Part shown: positions 57,972 through 58,446 of the stretch, piece after piece
Layout of the letters: the number at the start of each line of letters is the position of its first letter
How positions within the stretch are numbered: position 1 is the first letter of the stretch
Virus record (IMG/VR): IMGVR_UViG_3300020711_000011
Coordinates: 1 to 58,446 of that record
DNA: 58,446 nucleotides
DNA from: a virus
Reading direction: 5' to 3' (one strand)
Notes under the pieces: model-generated
What the model was told of the DNA's origin: nothing
The model's database searches: none
What the model saw: only the letters and a program-made list of their open reading frames with translations
Program-made: the position numbers and the translations under genes

Positions 57972-58007
57972 ATTATAATCTTTAGTAGTTTATTTATCAC
58001 AATAAAA

Positions 58008-58036
58008 AAGAGCTCAGCCTTTTGGACTGAGCTCTT
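58008..58036 (-). terminator. Rho-independent terminator
   Basis: 10-bp stem AAGAGCTCAG / CTGAGCTCTT plus two inner G-C pairs across a bulge, followed on the minus strand by a T-rich tract (CTTTTTTATT). Ends the transcript of the S74-chaperone fibre. Confidence 0.85.
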
Positions 58037-58070
58037 AGTTTAAGCTTATGGCTTGTTATTTATATTGAGA

Positions 58071-58446
58071 TTAACTATTTTGTTTATTCTCAAGTTCTTC
58101 AACTTTAGCCGCAAGTGCTTTGATACCTTCGATTAACAATGGTACGATTTTTTCGTATTGAACCGTAATGTAGTTTTCACCACTAATACTGTTTCCATTT
58201 TCATCGGTATCGAATGGAGCAGCTTTGATAATCTCAGGCAATACTGCTTGGATTTCTTGTGCGATAACTCCGACATGTTTATTTGTGTCAGTGTAACCGA
58301 ACTGAGCCGCTAATTCGTTAGGCGTATAATAAACACCATTGATAGATTTGATCTTATCAAGTGCATCTACGATATTACCAAGGTTGTTTTTCAATCTGGC
58401 ATCTGAGTAGTATGCGATGATATCACCTGTTGCAGTGATAGAACCG
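58071..58446 (-). CDS. C-terminal end of tail fibre with S74 intramolecular chaperone domain (partial)
   Basis: Partial gene, running off the right edge of the window in frame. The visible end (about 125 residues) is the intramolecular chaperone of the endosialidase (peptidase S74) family: YYSDARLKNNLGNIVDALDK includes the S-D-x-R-h-K cleavage motif, then INGVYYTPNELAAQFGY, HVGVIAQEIQAVLPEIIKAA, GENYITVQYEKIVPLLIEGI and a C-terminal coiled coil. The chaperone trimerises the fibre and then cuts itself off before the Ser. The fibre body lies outside this window. An internal TTG at 58394 is not the start. Confidence 0.88.
   Translation of the reverse strand, partial: GSITATGDIIAYYSDARLKNNLGNIVDALDKIKSINGVYYTPNELAAQFGYTDTNKHVGVIAQEIQAVLPEIIKAAPFDTDENGNSISGENYITVQYEKIVPLLIEGIKALAAKVEELENKQNS

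Noticed and set aside
1-58446. Alternative genetic code (stop reassignment) as in some crAss-like phages
   Set aside because: TAA, TAG (1048 gene) and TGA (49801 gene) all end genes at sensible places and no gene needs in-frame readthrough.
1-58446. tRNA genes, CRISPR arrays, insertion sequences or integrase/attachment sites
   Set aside because: No cloverleaf, regularly spaced repeats, transposase or integrase was seen; gaps are too short and AT-rich.

Overview
This window is a contiguous block of a tailed-phage (contractile-tail, T4-like myovirus) genome whose host is probably a Bacteroidota bacterium. Evidence for a myovirus: a T4 gp32-like ssDNA-binding protein, gp25- and gp6-like baseplate wedge proteins, a gp5-like OB-fold hub spike, a gp27-like hub, a LysM/gp53-like protein and several tube-like proteins. 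Evidence for a Bacteroidota host: a phage-encoded ribosomal protein bS21 of Bacteroidota type, promoters with a TATATTTG/TATATTTA -7 element, absence of Shine-Dalgarno sequences at most starts, and a lipoprotein of Bacteroidota style. The DNA is AT-rich and very densely packed. All genes but one are on the minus strand. TAA, TAG and TGA all act as stops, so the genetic code is standard. I saw no tRNA, rRNA, CRISPR array or insertion sequence. No gene-free stretch exceeds 300 bases; the longest (41333-41620) holds a truncated methyltransferase remnant, promoter elements and a terminator.

Layout (plus-strand coordinates; transcription mostly runs right to left). 13-2424: gp32-like SSB, RuvC-like resolvase and small proteins. 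2435-38220: virion block, with large fibre/baseplate proteins including two collagen-like fibres and a 1363-residue protein ending in a Hint (intein-like) domain, then gp6/gp25 wedge genes, an amidoligase-like enzyme, an S1-repeat protein, a gp5-like hub with a C-terminal Cys/His hydrolase, tube-like proteins, a gp27-like hub and a gp53/LysM protein. 38275-43781: small hypothetical proteins, a dCMP deaminase, a methyltransferase remnant, an acidic internal or core-like protein and a class I GATase (BPL_N) protein. 43852-53354: likely early and host-takeover genes, comprising a lipoprotein, UV damage endonuclease, a four-helix membrane protein, RNase HII, PhoH, bS21, DnaJ, Hsp20, a 3'-5' exonuclease and three small EYEKC paralogues. 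53354-58446: ATP-grasp ligase, two glycosyltransferase-type proteins, two 2OG-Fe(II) oxygenases and the end of an S74-chaperone fibre.

How the parts may work together. Two promoter classes are visible. One is a TATATAA/TATAAATA (T4-late-like) box, often only 2-6 bases upstream of the ATG, which predicts leaderless or nearly leaderless mRNAs. The other is a TATATTTA box preceded at fixed spacing by ACCGTGTCA or ACCGTATCA, found three times before small genes of the 45-52 kb region. Together with phage bS21 and a four-repeat S1 protein, this suggests the phage retunes translation initiation in a host whose ribosomes hide their anti-SD. Several proteins, including the GATase and ATP-grasp enzymes, carry an N-terminal F[ED]x[FY] motif like the T4 capsid-targeting sequence, which may place a peptide-ligase type enzyme set inside the head. 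The collagen-like fibres, 2OG oxygenases and glycosyltransferases may form a fibre hydroxylation and glycosylation pathway. These functional links are inferences.
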